The position numbers and the translations under genes are program-made. DNA of 64,000 nt from Iodidimonas nitroreducens (GTDB lineage Bacteria > Pseudomonadota > Alphaproteobacteria > Sphingomonadales > Rhodothalassiaceae). This document shows, piece by piece, positions 38,966-48,599 of this stretch. The notes beneath the pieces are model-generated. The model was not told where the DNA came from. It searched no databases and worked only from the letters and a program-made list of their open reading frames with translations. Where the stretch lies: NCBI GenBank assembly GCA_000710935.1, contig BAYV01000109.1, positions 1 through 64,000 of the forward strand. Reading direction: 5' to 3'. Every line of letters starts with the position of its first letter. Position 1 is the stretch's first letter.

Positions 38966-41695
38966 ATGCGCATCATGCGCACATTTTATACAACCATGGC
39001 GCTTATGGGCCTTGGGGCCCTGGCCGCTTGTGGCAATGGGGGCGAAACCGGATCGGGCACAAACACCGAAGCAGGAAAGGCTGTGGATGCGATCCCCGCC
39101 GGCCAGCTTGGCATGGCGGTGGTGCCCGAACATTATCGCCTTAATCTTACCATTCTGCCGGAAGAAGAGCGCTTTTCCGGCCGTGTGGGCATTGATGTCA
39201 CCATCAATCAACCCTCATCGGTGATTTTTTTGCATGGCAATGATCTGACAGTTGAAGATGTGTGGCTGACAACCGGCGAGCAGCGCATCGAAGCCAGCTA
39301 TGAACAGGTGGATGCCACCGGCATTGCGCGTCTTGATCTGGATCAGGTGCCACCTCTTGGGGCTGCAACCCTGCATTTTGTATATGATGCCCCGTTCAAT
39401 GGCGCCCTTGAAGGGCTCTATAAGGTGAATGACGGGGGCGATGCCTATGCCTTTACCCAATTTGAAGCGACCTCGGCGCGGCTGGCTTTCCCAAGCTTTG
39501 ATGAGCCGGTGTTTAAAACGCCTTTTGATATCAAGGTCACAGCCAAAGCCGATGATGTGGTGATCACCGCCACCCCGCAAACCGCTGTCACCGATCCTGA
39601 AAATGGGCTGGTTACCCGCAGTTTTGCCACCACCCCGCCCCTTCCCACCTATCTGATCGCTTTTGCCGTGGGGCCTTTGGATGTGGTTGATTTTGGCGAT
39701 CTGCCGCCCAATGATGTGCGCGACCGGCCTTTGCCCCTGCGCGGGGTGGCCACAAAGGGCAAGGGGGATCAGCTTGGCTATGCCCTCGAAAATACCCAGC
39801 CTATCGTTGATGCGCTGGAATCCTATTTCAATGTCGCCTTCCCTTATCCCAAGCTCGATATCATCGCGGTGCCCGATTTTGCTGCCGGCGCCATGGAAAA
39901 TGTGGGGGCGATCACCTATCGCGAGCAATTGCTTTTGCTGGGGGATGGCACAACCGTTTCCGAAGCGCAAAAGCGCCGCTATGCCTCGGTTCATTCTCAT
40001 GAACTGGCGCATCAATGGTTTGGCAATCTGGTTACCCCCAAATGGTGGGATGATATCTGGCTGAATGAATCTTTTGCCACATGGATGGGGAACAAGGCCG
40101 TTGATATGGCCTTTCCGGGGGGCGGCTATGCCACCGCAACCTTCCGTGGGGCGCTGGGGGTGATGGGGGCCGATTCGCTCAGCACCGCCCGGCAGATCCG
40201 GGAACCGATCCTGTCGAACCATGATATCGCCACCGCTTTCGATGGGATCACCTATCGCAAAGGCGGCGGGGTGCTGGCAATGTTTGAAGCTTGGCTGGGT
40301 GAAGACGCCTTCCGCGAAGGGGTGCGGCTGCATATGCAGCGTTTTGCCCATGATGTGGCGGATGTGAATGATTTTCTGTCGTCTTTGGCCGATGGATCGG
40401 GCCGCCCGGATGTGGTGGATGCCTTCCGCAGCTTTTTGTTTCAGCCCGGCGTTCCCATCGTGCGGGCGGAATTAAGCTGTGCCGATGGTGCCAATCCAAC
40501 GGTTTCCCTGTCGCAGCAGCGCTATTTCCCCATTGGCTCTGAAGGGGACCGCAATCGCACATGGCAGGTGCCGGTGTGTATGGCTTTTGGGGCCGAAGGG
40601 GGCGAACGCACCCGCATTTGCACCTTGCTCAGCACCGAACAGGCCGATCTCGATCTGCCCACCGATCAATGCCCGGCCTGGTTGATGCCCAATGATCAGG
40701 GCTCTGGCTATTATCGCATGGCGCTTTCAGATGAAGGCTGGTCGGCACTGTTTGAGAATTTCAATCAGTTGAGCGACCGGGAAGCTCAGGCGCTTTTAAG
40801 CTCCCTGTCGGCGGCCTATCGGTCTGATGATGCCACCACCGAAACCCTGGTCGAAGCCTTTCCCGTTCTGGCCGCGGCGTCTAATCGCGAAGTCGCAACC
40901 CAGCCTTTGGGGGATCTGGCCCTGATGAAGGAACGCCTTGCGGGGACTGAAGCGGCGAAAGCTGGAATTGCGGCATTGGTCCAACAGCTTTATAGCGAGC
41001 GTCTGGCTTCTTTGGGGCTTGAAGCCAAAGCGGGCGAAGATGGCGACGCCAGCCTGTTGCGCACCAGCCTTGTGGGGGCTTTGGCCCTCCTTGCCGAAGA
41101 TGATGCGGTGCGGGCCGCGTTGGTCAGCCGTGTTGAAAATTATCTGGCAGCCGAAGACCTCGACCCTGCGGCCATCGACTCCGGTCTTGTGGGCACCGCT
41201 CTCACCGTGGCGGTAGCCGATAAAGACTTGCCTTTTGCGCAAAATCTGCTGGATCGGGCTTTGGCATCGCGGGATGCCACCTTCCGCCAGCGGGCGCTTT
41301 CAGCCCTTGCCTCGGCATCCGATGATGCGGTGGCGAGCCTGATGCGCGGCATCATCGGCGATCCCCGCCTGCGGGATAATGAAGCCACCATGATTGCCTT
41401 CACCCAAAGCGGCGAGCCTGCCCAACGCGAAGCCATCTGGGCTTGGGTGCAAAGCAATATGGATGTGCTTTTGCCACGCATCCCCACTTGGCGCAAAGGG
41501 GCCATCGTCAATATGGGGGCGGGCTTTTGTTCCACCGAACGGGCGAACGAAGTGGATGCCTTCTTCCAAAATAAGGTCGAAGACCTTGAAGGCGGCCCGC
41601 GGGAATTGGCCCAGACATTGGAACGCATCAGGCTATGCGCCGCGCTTTTGGCAGAAAAAGGCCCGGAAGTGGATGCCTATTTCGCCGCGCGCTAA
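38966..41695 (+). CDS. Lipoprotein M1-family aminopeptidase
   Basis: A 909-residue protein with a lipoprotein signal (LGALAAC, lipid on the Cys). The substrate-binding GAMENVG precedes the zinc motif HELAHQWFG, with the distal zinc ligand in WLNESFATWM. An ERAP1-like helical C-terminal domain fills the rest. It cleaves N-terminal residues from peptides, presumably anchored in the periplasm or outer membrane. The start at 38966 is supported by GGGAG 7 bases upstream; the frame to 38891 would overlap nudC. It is one of four peptidases in the window. Confidence 0.93.
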   Translation: MRIMRTFYTTMALMGLGALAACGNGGETGSGTNTEAGKAVDAIPAGQLGMAVVPEHYRLNLTILPEEERFSGRVGIDVTINQPSSVIFLHGNDLTVEDVWLTTGEQRIEASYEQVDATGIARLDLDQVPPLGAATLHFVYDAPFNGALEGLYKVNDGGDAYAFTQFEATSARLAFPSFDEPVFKTPFDIKVTAKADDVVITATPQTAVTDPENGLVTRSFATTPPLPTYLIAFAVGPLDVVDFGDLPPNDVRDRPLPLRGVATKGKGDQLGYALENTQPIVDALESYFNVAFPYPKLDIIAVPDFAAGAMENVGAITYREQLLLLGDGTTVSEAQKRRYASVHSHELAHQWFGNLVTPKWWDDIWLNESFATWMGNKAVDMAFPGGGYATATFRGALGVMGADSLSTARQIREPILSNHDIATAFDGITYRKGGGVLAMFEAWLGEDAFREGVRLHMQRFAHDVADVNDFLSSLADGSGRPDVVDAFRSFLFQPGVPIVRAELSCADGANPTVSLSQQRYFPIGSEGDRNRTWQVPVCMAFGAEGGERTRICTLLSTEQADLDLPTDQCPAWLMPNDQGSGYYRMALSDEGWSALFENFNQLSDREAQALLSSLSAAYRSDDATTETLVEAFPVLAAASNREVATQPLGDLALMKERLAGTEAAKAGIAALVQQLYSERLASLGLEAKAGEDGDASLLRTSLVGALALLAEDDAVRAALVSRVENYLAAEDLDPAAIDSGLVGTALTVAVADKDLPFAQNLLDRALASRDATFRQRALSALASASDDAVASLMRGIIGDPRLRDNEATMIAFTQSGEPAQREAIWAWVQSNMDVLLPRIPTWRKGAIVNMGAGFCSTERANEVDAFFQNKVEDLEGGPRELAQTLERIRLCAALLAEKGPEVDAYFAAR

Positions 41696-41720
41696 GCTTT
41701 GATGCCCTGATTCAGAAAGG

Positions 41721-41749
41721 AGCGCCGGGTGGATCATCCGGCGCTTTTT
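41721..41749 (+). terminator. Terminator of the M1 aminopeptidase gene
   Basis: A perfect 8-bp stem AGCGCCGG (41721-41728) / CCGGCGCT (41738-41745) with a 9-base loop is followed by a run of T. It lies 26 bases beyond the stop. Confidence 0.9.
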
Positions 41750-41955
41750 GCGTTTATCGGCAATATTGACGTTCTGTCGCATTGCATCGGGCGGTTTCGC
41801 AGGATAAAAGCAGCCCAAAGAGGGTGCGGCTTGTCAGATCTGCGGCAGGCGGTTTAAGCTTTGCGCCGCAAAATTGAGCGGGTTTGGCACGTTTAAGCCA
41901 GCATGTTTGGGTCAACATGTTTTGGCTAAAAAACTGGGGTATAGGAGCACAGTTC

Positions 41956-42543
41956 GTGGATACGATGACGATTAACAAAATCCTTGCGGGGATCCTGATC
42001 TCGCTTTTGCTGGTCAAGGGCAGCGCCATGCTGGCCGAAGGGCGGTTTCATGTTGAAGCCCCGGAAACCCCGGCCTATGCCGTGGCCCTGCCCGAAGCCG
42101 AAACGGCTGATGCCGCCGCACCGGAAGAACAAGGCCCCAGCCTTGCCATGTTGCTGGCTGATGCATCGGTCGATAAGGGCCAGCGTGCCTTTGCCAAATG
42201 CGCGGCCTGTCACAGCTATGATAAGGGCGGAGCCAACAAGATCGGCCCCAATCTTTATGCTGTGGTGGGGGCATCGATTGCGCATGTGGATGGCTTTAGC
42301 TATTCCGATGCCCTGCAAAATCATGAAGGCGATTGGACCTATGAGCGCCTTGATGCTTGGCTGCTCGATCCCAAAAGCACGATTCCGGGCAATAAAATGG
42401 CCTTTGCCGGGGTGCGCAAGGAAACGGAACGCGCTGATCTGATTGCTTTTTTGCGAATGCAGGCGGATAACCCCGAGCCTTTGCCGTCTCCTGAGGCCGC
42501 ATCTGCTCAGGATGTGCCGGCTGAAGAACCTGCGCAGGAATAA
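41956..42543 (+). CDS. Membrane-anchored class I cytochrome c
   Basis: A 195-residue protein. An uncleaved N-terminal membrane helix (INKILAGILISLLLVKGSAML) is followed by an acidic/alanine linker. The heme domain has CAACHSYDKGGANKIGPNL and the axial methionine in IPGNKMAF. This is the CycM/c552 type that carries electrons between the bc1 complex and terminal oxidase. The GTG at 41956 with GGAG 8 bases upstream is the best start; a downstream ATG at 41965 is possible. An acidic tail follows the domain. Confidence 0.92.
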   Translation: MDTMTINKILAGILISLLLVKGSAMLAEGRFHVEAPETPAYAVALPEAETADAAAPEEQGPSLAMLLADASVDKGQRAFAKCAACHSYDKGGANKIGPNLYAVVGASIAHVDGFSYSDALQNHEGDWTYERLDAWLLDPKSTIPGNKMAFAGVRKETERADLIAFLRMQADNPEPLPSPEAASAQDVPAEEPAQE

Positions 42544-42575
42544 GCCTGCATCGGGATGACCGAGTGAAAGATGAA

Positions 42576-42597
42576 GGGGGCCAGCGCGCCCCCTTTT
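42576..42597. terminator. GC-rich hairpin between convergent cytochrome c and NlpC/P60 genes
   Basis: GGGGG (42576-42580) and CCCCC (42589-42593) with an 8-base loop, then TTTT. It terminates the cytochrome gene. On the other strand the T-tail is weaker. Confidence 0.7.
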
Positions 42598-42611
42598 CAT
42601 GATCAGGCTTT

Positions 42612-43493
42612 TTATGATTCGGCGGGTTTGGGGGGGCGGAACAGTCCGCGAAACGGTGCTTCATGATGTTTGCCCACCCAGCGGATCACATCTTCGATGG
42701 GATTGGCGGTAACGGCCATGAAGGTGGCATTGGCATGAAGCAGGGTTTCCTGATCCAGCATGATCCCCACATGACCGGGGAAAAACGCCAGATCACCCCG
42801 GCGGGCGGTTTCAAGGCTTTGCGGGGACCAGCCTTTGGCCAGAATCGCCTGATATTGCAAATCGGAATCCCGCGGCAGATCAAATCCGGCCCGGGCCATC
42901 GAGACCTGAACAAGACCGCTGCAATCGATACCGCTGGCGGTTTTGCCCCCCCATAAATAAGGGACATCGTAAAAACGTTCCGCAACCAGCACCGCATCTT
43001 CATAAGGGCCATCAAGGGGCGCCACATGCCGGGTGCTGATCCAGCCATCACATTCCACCACATGATAAAATCGGCCGCATGCGCTTAGATCATCAAGGCT
43101 TAAAAGGGATGTCATGGGCAGCAGGCCAAGAACCGGCGATTTCATATCGGCCTTACTGTAAAGATGGGCAAACAGGCTGATGATGATATGGCTGGGCGGC
43201 GCTGGCTCAAGCGGCAGATCGATATTGAAAGCCTTGGCGGTGGCATAGCCCACATAGCCATCGCGTTGAGATTGCCCCCAGATCCAGCCCACGCGATTTT
43301 CATAAACCGTAAACCGCTCGCCAAACAAAAGCTCGGTCATCTGCTTGCCACGGCTGTTTCGGCTGCCGCGCAGGGCCGTGCTGCCTTTGGTGATGATCGC
43401 CGTGCGCCCTTCTGCATAGCGCAAAGCCTTCACCTTATCTTTCAAGGCAGAGGCCGCAAGATCGGGGCGAGCCGGGGTTATGCGGGGGTCCAT
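42612..43493 (-). CDS. NlpC/P60 cell-wall peptidase with SH3b domains
   Basis: A 293-residue protein. SH3-like regions (about residues 40-165) are followed by an NlpC/P60 domain with catalytic cysteine in YLWGGKTASGIDCSGLV (residues about 188-204) and histidine in FFPGHVGIML. These enzymes cut the peptide stem of peptidoglycan. There is no clear signal peptide. The start is the ATG at 43493; upstream TTG is less likely. A MarR-type gene lies just upstream with only 11 bases between. Confidence 0.87.
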   Translation of the reverse strand: MDPRITPARPDLAASALKDKVKALRYAEGRTAIITKGSTALRGSRNSRGKQMTELLFGERFTVYENRVGWIWGQSQRDGYVGYATAKAFNIDLPLEPAPPSHIIISLFAHLYSKADMKSPVLGLLPMTSLLSLDDLSACGRFYHVVECDGWISTRHVAPLDGPYEDAVLVAERFYDVPYLWGGKTASGIDCSGLVQVSMARAGFDLPRDSDLQYQAILAKGWSPQSLETARRGDLAFFPGHVGIMLDQETLLHANATFMAVTANPIEDVIRWVGKHHEAPFRGLFRPPKPAES

Positions 43494-43504
43494 CTTCAAA
43501 AGGA

Positions 43505-43891
43505 TTACAAAGCCTGTGCAGGTGTTTGTGCGGTGTGATCGGCCTGCGGCCTTTGCGGCTCCCCGGCGCGAACCACGGAATCGCGAAATTCGCTGAGATA
43601 AACAGCCCCCTTCACCGTGCGTTGCACCAGAACGCTGCGCCGATCTTTTTCATCACGCTTTCTTTTCAGATAGCCATGAACGCTCAAACTATCCAGCGCC
43701 CTTGTGATCACAGGTTTTGCAACCCCCAGTTCCGCCGCCAGCCCGCGCACGGTATGGGGCGGCGAGGTGGTATAAACGCTGAGCAGAATGGCCATCTGCC
43801 GGGTGGTGAGATCCGGCGCATCATGGCGCACACTGCTGACCAAAGCACGGTGCCAAAGCCCCAAAACATCAGCCAAATTCTGTTGTGCCAA
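43505..43891 (-). CDS. MarR-family transcriptional regulator
   Basis: A 128-residue winged-helix regulator (LTTRQMAILLSVYTTSPPHTV, then LGVAKPVITRALDSL recognition helix, then the wing DEKDRRSVLVQRT). It probably controls itself and the NlpC/P60 gene downstream. The ligand is unknown. A tail rich in Q, A and P ends the protein. Confidence 0.88.
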   Translation of the reverse strand: MAQQNLADVLGLWHRALVSSVRHDAPDLTTRQMAILLSVYTTSPPHTVRGLAAELGVAKPVITRALDSLSVHGYLKRKRDEKDRRSVLVQRTVKGAVYLSEFRDSVVRAGEPQRPQADHTAQTPAQAL

Positions 43892-43953
43892 GACCTGATC
43901 CTATCACCCCACATTCATTCGGATAGCGTAACAAAATTGGCTCAAAAGGCAAG

Positions 43954-45381
43954 TCAGGATGCGGTATAGCGGTTTTTGATCACCTCGAAACTGGCGCGCA
44001 GGGCCATCGCTTCCCCCCCCATCGGGCGACCGGGGCGGGGCTTTTGCGCCCAGGCATAGACATCGAAATGCGCCCAGCACTGGCCTTTTTCAATAAATCG
44101 CGACAGATAAAGCGCCGCCGTAATAGCTCCGGCAAAGGGGCTATCGCCCGCATTGGCAATATCGGCGATGGGGCTATCGAGATATTCGAGATATGCATCC
44201 CATAAAGGCAGCCGCCACAAGGGATCGCCCGTATGGATCGCGGCTTTGGCATAGCTTTCGGCCAGGGCATGATCGGCGGTGAATAAAGCGGGCAGATCCG
44301 GCCCCAAAGCCACCCGCGCTGCCCCGGTCAGCGTTGCGAAATCGAGCAAAAGATCGGGCTTTTCCTCACAGGCCCAAGCCAGCGCATCACATAAAACCAG
44401 CCGCCCTTCAGCATCGGTATTGCCAATCTCCACCGACAATCCCTTGCGGGTGCGCAGAATATCGCCGGGGCGAAAGGCATTGCCCGCGATGGCATTTTCC
44501 ACCGCCGGGATCAGCACCCGCAGGCGCACGGGCAGATCATCATCGATGATCCTTTGGGCCAGCCCCAGAACATGCGCCGCGCCGCCCATGTCTTTTTTCA
44601 TCAGGCGCATCCCGCTCGCGGGTTTGATATCCAGCCCCCCCGAATCAAAACACACACCCTTTCCCACCAAAGTGAGGCGCGGCGCATCGGGCGACCCCCA
44701 GCGGATATCGATGAGGCGCGGCGCATCGCTTGATGCCCGGCCAACCGCATGAATAGTGGGAAAATTCTGCGCCAAAAGCTGCTCGCCGCAAATCACCTCG
44801 ATATCCGCCGACCAGCTTTGCGCCAGATCGCGGGCCACCCGCTCCAGATCGCCCGGCAGCATATCATTGGCGGGGCTGTTCACCAGATCACGCACCAGGG
44901 CGATGGCTTTCGCATCGCGCATGGCCGCGATCCGCGCCCCGGCATCGGGAATGATCAGTTGCCTGAGCGGGCGATCCGGCTGATTTTGAAGATAGGGATC
45001 ATAGCGATAATGGGCTAAAGCCCAGCCAAGCCCGGCCATCATCTGGGCCTGGGACGGCATATCCCCATCGATGAAATAGCATCCCGGCGGCAAGCGTTCG
45101 GCCACCAGCGCCCAGCCCCAGGGATCGGGGCCTTGAAGGCTGCCAGCCTCACCCAAGCCCACCAGAATGACCGGCGCGAAATCCGTGGCCCCGGGCAGCA
45201 TCAGCACCGCGCCTTTCTGGGGCCGGAATTGATGCCGCTCCACCCATGCCCGGCTCGATGGCGGGGCGGTTTGAAGCCACTGCTCAAAACCGGCCTGATC
45301 CAACGCCCGGATCGCCAGACAATCTTCAAACGCACGATCATCGGCCTTTGCCAAAAGGCACGGCCCGGCATCAAAAGTCAC
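43954..45381 (-). CDS. Leucyl aminopeptidase family protein (M17)
   Basis: A 475-residue cytosolic metallo-aminopeptidase. The metal-binding stretch GKGVCFDSGGLDIKPASGM carries the aspartates and catalytic lysine, MRLMKKDMGG the second set, and NTDAEGRLVL the signature. Hexameric M17 enzymes remove N-terminal residues from peptides. Active residues look intact. Confidence 0.94.
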   Translation of the reverse strand: MTFDAGPCLLAKADDRAFEDCLAIRALDQAGFEQWLQTAPPSSRAWVERHQFRPQKGAVLMLPGATDFAPVILVGLGEAGSLQGPDPWGWALVAERLPPGCYFIDGDMPSQAQMMAGLGWALAHYRYDPYLQNQPDRPLRQLIIPDAGARIAAMRDAKAIALVRDLVNSPANDMLPGDLERVARDLAQSWSADIEVICGEQLLAQNFPTIHAVGRASSDAPRLIDIRWGSPDAPRLTLVGKGVCFDSGGLDIKPASGMRLMKKDMGGAAHVLGLAQRIIDDDLPVRLRVLIPAVENAIAGNAFRPGDILRTRKGLSVEIGNTDAEGRLVLCDALAWACEEKPDLLLDFATLTGAARVALGPDLPALFTADHALAESYAKAAIHTGDPLWRLPLWDAYLEYLDSPIADIANAGDSPFAGAITAALYLSRFIEKGQCWAHFDVYAWAQKPRPGRPMGGEAMALRASFEVIKNRYTAS

Positions 45382-45432
45382 GGTTTCACCTCATCATCGG
45401 GGTTTTTTTGGGGAGAGTGGCTTTGCCCCTGA

Positions 45433-45741
45433 TCAGCCGACGATTTCACCGATCATCGTCAATGGTGTTCCATTATAAAAATTGGGGATATCGGCCACCG
45501 CCGGGCCCATTTTGGTCATGGCTTCATCCATGCTGGCCTGATCGGCAAAGCGGATGGTAGCAATCGCATGAAAGGGCGGTGCCGTACCGGGGCCACCGGC
45601 CAAACCCTTGATCACCATGGTACTTTCGATCTGGGCGCCGATCTGCTTGGCGACAATCGCCATATGCGTGCTGTTGTAATAGGCGTGATCAAAGTGGGTT
45701 CCCTCAGCCTGAGGATATAAAACCTGCAAGGATAAAGACAT
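45433..45741 (-). CDS. EthD-family protein
   Basis: A 102-residue single ferredoxin-like domain of the EthD family (LYPQAEGTHFDHAYYNSTHM near the start, PFHAIATIRFADQASMDEAM in the middle). Members are small stress- or degradation-linked proteins with unclear chemistry. ATG at 45741 has AAGG 7 bases upstream. It follows the spermidine-synthase-like gene after 160 bases in the same direction. Confidence 0.8.
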   Translation of the reverse strand: MSLSLQVLYPQAEGTHFDHAYYNSTHMAIVAKQIGAQIESTMVIKGLAGGPGTAPPFHAIATIRFADQASMDEAMTKMGPAVADIPNFYNGTPLTMIGEIVG

Positions 45742-45901
45742 AAACAACCTTTCAATATGAAGGCCCCCTGTTCCGCGATCAGGAACCCGGGGCGTGGGAG
45801 CAGGATCAAACCATCAGCATAAGCCCCCCCATGCCCTTTCGGCAATGATTTGCACCTCTGAAGCGGCCCTTTATGATCAGCAAGGACCATTTTTATGGTT
45901 C

Positions 45902-46615
45902 TTATGATTCCGCGAGATAAACGGTTTGGGTAAAGGGCTTATCCTGCAATGGATTGTGAAATGTCACCGGCTCGGCCCAGGCTTTCGCAAAAACCGTGTT
46001 GAGCCGCGCGGTAAACATATCGTCGGGCAAATCATTCGACCATAGACCAAACACCCCGCCCGGCTTCAGATGGGATGCCACTGCCCGCAGGCCATCGGCT
46101 TGATAAAAATTCGTGCTGCGGGCATCGAGCAAATCATCGGGTGCATGATCGATATCCACCAGAATCGCATCAAACAGCCGACCGGGAGCCGCCGGATCAA
46201 AGCCCCTTTCGCTTTTGGCTAAAGCAAAAAAATCACCGGCGATGATCTGGCAGCGCGGATCATCCATCAGCACGGGGCCAAGGGGCAAAAGCCCGCTGCG
46301 GTGCCAATTGATCACCGCATCCAGCATTTCGATCACGACCAGCGATCCCACCTGTTCATGCTCCAAAACCGCCTGCGCGCTATAGCCAAGCCCCAAGCCC
46401 CCCACCAGAATATCGAGCTTATCCCCTGTGAGGGCGGCGATGCCCAAGCGGGCGAGGGCGATCTCGGATTGGGTAAAGAGGCTCGACATCAAAAAGGCAT
46501 CGCCAAGTTTGATTTCAAAAACATCGATGCCCAAGCTCAATTCGCGGCGGCGGCGCAGGCTCAAATCCCCGATGGCGGTGGGTTGATAGTCCAATTCTTC
46601 AAAAAGCAGGCTCAT
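45902..46615 (-). CDS. Spermidine-synthase-like Rossmann protein
   Basis: A 237-residue protein. The N-terminal beta segment (ELSLGIDVFEIKLGDAFLMS) and SAM-type Rossmann fold (LDILVGGLGLGYSA, VVIEMLDAVINWH, IIAGDFFAL, FDAILVDIDHAP) match the spermidine/spermine synthase superfamily. The glycine-rich loop and acidic residue after strand two are intact. Whether it makes polyamines is doubtful, as small homologues of this kind often lack proof. It lies 24 bases after ChrA in the same direction. Confidence 0.75.
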   Translation of the reverse strand: MSLLFEELDYQPTAIGDLSLRRRRELSLGIDVFEIKLGDAFLMSSLFTQSEIALARLGIAALTGDKLDILVGGLGLGYSAQAVLEHEQVGSLVVIEMLDAVINWHRSGLLPLGPVLMDDPRCQIIAGDFFALAKSERGFDPAAPGRLFDAILVDIDHAPDDLLDARSTNFYQADGLRAVASHLKPGGVFGLWSNDLPDDMFTARLNTVFAKAWAEPVTFHNPLQDKPFTQTVYLAES

Positions 46616-46639
46616 ATGGGTCAATCTTATATCGGAGGT

Positions 46640-48016
46640 TCAGATCACGGCTATCCCGGAGAGATGAAAGACAAAGCCAATCCCAGCGCAGCCCGCCAGA
46701 ATGATAACCGGCATTAAACGAAGATAAAACACGCCCAGCGTGGCCAAGGCCGCCAGCGCCAAAGCCGGGCCATTGATGGAGGCCATGATGGGAATATCCA
46801 GCTGCAAACCAAAGGCATTGTAGGGGCGCAATTCAGTAAAGATCACATGCAATCCAAACCATAAGGCAAGATTGAGGATCACCCCCACCACGGCGGCGGT
46901 AATCGCCGTCAGCGCCGCTGTCACCGTTTGATTTCCCCGCAGCCGTTCGATAAAGGGCGCACCCAGAAAAATCCATAAAAAACACGGGGTGAAGGTCATC
47001 CATGTGGTGAGCAGACCGCCCAGCGTTGCGGCCAATAGCGGCGGCAGGCCCCCGGCATCGCGAAAGGCCCCCATGAAGCCCACAAATTGGGTGACCATGA
47101 TCAGCGGGCCGGGGGTGGTTTCCGCCATGCCCAGCCCATCGAGCATCTCACCCGAGGCCAGCCAGCCGAAATTCTGCACCGCTTCCTGAGCCACATAGGC
47201 CAGCACCGCATAAGCACCGCCGAATGTGACCACCGCCATGGCACTGAAAAATCCGGCAATCCGGGTAAAAATATTTTCCGGGCCAAAGACCCCAAACAGC
47301 GCCATCAGGGGCAGAAGCCAGGCGCCAAGAAAAATGGCTGAGATGCGAAAGGCCCAGCCACGGTTCACCCGACTATGCACGGGCGCTTCCTCGCCCAAAA
47401 GAGTATCGCGATCCGCCACTTCGATCTGGCCCGGCTTGCCATGTCCGCCCCCAGCCATGAAGGCACCAAGCCCGGCCCGGGCCCCCAAAAATCCGATCAG
47501 CCCCGCACCGATGATGATCAGCGGAAAAGGGACGGCAAAGCCAAATATGGCGATGAAGGATGCCCCCGCGATGGCCAGCATGGCCCTGTTTTTCAAAGCG
47601 CGCGATCCGATACGGATCACTGCATCCACAATAATGGCCAGCACGGCAGCCTTCAGCCCGAAAAACAACGCTTCAACCGGCCCGGCATGACCCCAAAGGG
47701 CATAGATCCAGCTCAAGGCCATGATCGCCACCACACCGGGCAAAACAAACAGAACACCTGCGATGATCCCGCCCGGCGTGCGATGCATCAGCCAGCCGAT
47801 ATAAACCGCAAGCTGCATGGCCTCGGGTCCGGGCAGCAGCATGCAATAATTGAGGGCATGGAGAAACCGCTTTTCGCCCAGCCATTTATGATCTTCGACC
47901 AGAATCCGGTGCATCAGCGCAATCTGCCCCGCCGGTCCGCCAAAGCTCAAAAGGCCGATCTGTGCCCAGATGCGGGTGGCCTCGGCAAGGCTGGGATAAG
48001 GGCGATTTTGGGTCAT
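46640..48016 (-). CDS. chrA: Chromate transporter, long two-domain ChrA
   Basis: A 458-residue membrane protein made of two homologous CHR domains. The N half has GLLSFGGPAGQIALMH and LPGPEAMQLAVYIGWL, the C half VVTFGGAYAVLAYV and TPGPLIMVTQFVGFMG. ChrA exports chromate. About ten membrane helices are evident. The ATG at 48016 is chosen over 48064 because the family starts near here. Confidence 0.93.
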   Translation of the reverse strand: MTQNRPYPSLAEATRIWAQIGLLSFGGPAGQIALMHRILVEDHKWLGEKRFLHALNYCMLLPGPEAMQLAVYIGWLMHRTPGGIIAGVLFVLPGVVAIMALSWIYALWGHAGPVEALFFGLKAAVLAIIVDAVIRIGSRALKNRAMLAIAGASFIAIFGFAVPFPLIIIGAGLIGFLGARAGLGAFMAGGGHGKPGQIEVADRDTLLGEEAPVHSRVNRGWAFRISAIFLGAWLLPLMALFGVFGPENIFTRIAGFFSAMAVVTFGGAYAVLAYVAQEAVQNFGWLASGEMLDGLGMAETTPGPLIMVTQFVGFMGAFRDAGGLPPLLAATLGGLLTTWMTFTPCFLWIFLGAPFIERLRGNQTVTAALTAITAAVVGVILNLALWFGLHVIFTELRPYNAFGLQLDIPIMASINGPALALAALATLGVFYLRLMPVIILAGCAGIGFVFHLSGIAVI

Positions 48017-48144
48017 CGGGCTGTGACCATCATGAAGGGGGCTTTGCGCGTGGCAAGGGGGCAACAGGCTTTATGGCATGATGATCAGCCTATGCGGAAG
48101 CCGCTTATGATGCCAAGGATAAGAGCCAAGATTTGGCAAAAGAT

Positions 48145-48279
48145 TTAAAGGGCGGGCCCCTCCTTGGCCCCTATCCCGCGCAGCAGGCGATCGATGGTTT
48201 TATCGGCCACCAGCTTGATCATTCCCCGCACATCCCGGGCTGCCAGTGCCCGCGGCACCGCATCAAGGGGGAGCAGCAT
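48145..48279 (-). pseudogene. Fragment resembling the C-terminus of a medium-chain oxidoreductase
   Basis: A 44-codon frame reading LPLDAVPRALAARDVRGMIK and then LVADKTIDRLLRG. The pattern LPLDAV...VRGMIKLV resembles the last strand-helix of zinc-type alcohol dehydrogenases. It is too short to be a whole gene and is probably a remnant. It lies next to a MerR remnant in the opposite direction, a pair known for aldehyde/alcohol-responsive loci. The match is weak. Confidence 0.3.
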
Positions 48280-48401
48280 TCAGGCATCACAAATCCTTTT
48301 AAACCATAGGGGATAGCTATTCCAGCGCATGGGCCGGATAACCGGCATCAGTGGAAGCGGCGGCGATCAAAGCTCGCGCAGACGTGATGGCGCGAACCTA
48401 A
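48280..48401. other. Degraded sequence between two gene fragments
   Basis: No intact frame or site is seen. In a divergent dehydrogenase/MerR pair this space would hold the lost 5' ends. Confidence 0.3.
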
Positions 48402-48539
48402 CATCATCTGGCGGATGTGCGCGCGAAAATCGCCGATCTTCAGCGCATGGAACAGATCCTTGGGCATGCACTGGCCAGATGTTCCGGCGATGAAGTGCCG
48501 GATTGCCCGATCCTCGATGCCCTGCAATCGGGGGATTGA
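48402..48539 (+). pseudogene. C-terminal remnant of a MerR-family regulator
   Basis: The frame reads HLADVRAKIADLQRMEQIL, then ARCSGDEVPDCPILDAL, then stop at 48537-48539. The dimerisation helix plus the short Cys-rich end (CSG...DCPILDAL) is characteristic of MerR-family regulators. A stop codon lies immediately upstream in the same frame and no helix-turn-helix is found, so the DNA-binding part has been lost. Confidence 0.65.
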
Positions 48540-48599
48540 TCGGCGGAGATTTTGGGGTGACACCAAGCGATCACGATCAATGAATGGGGGCCGAGGGCA

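Noticed and set aside
41884-41899. A TGGCACG sigma-54-like -24 element before the cytochrome c gene
   Set aside because: The -12 TTGC is absent at the required spacing.
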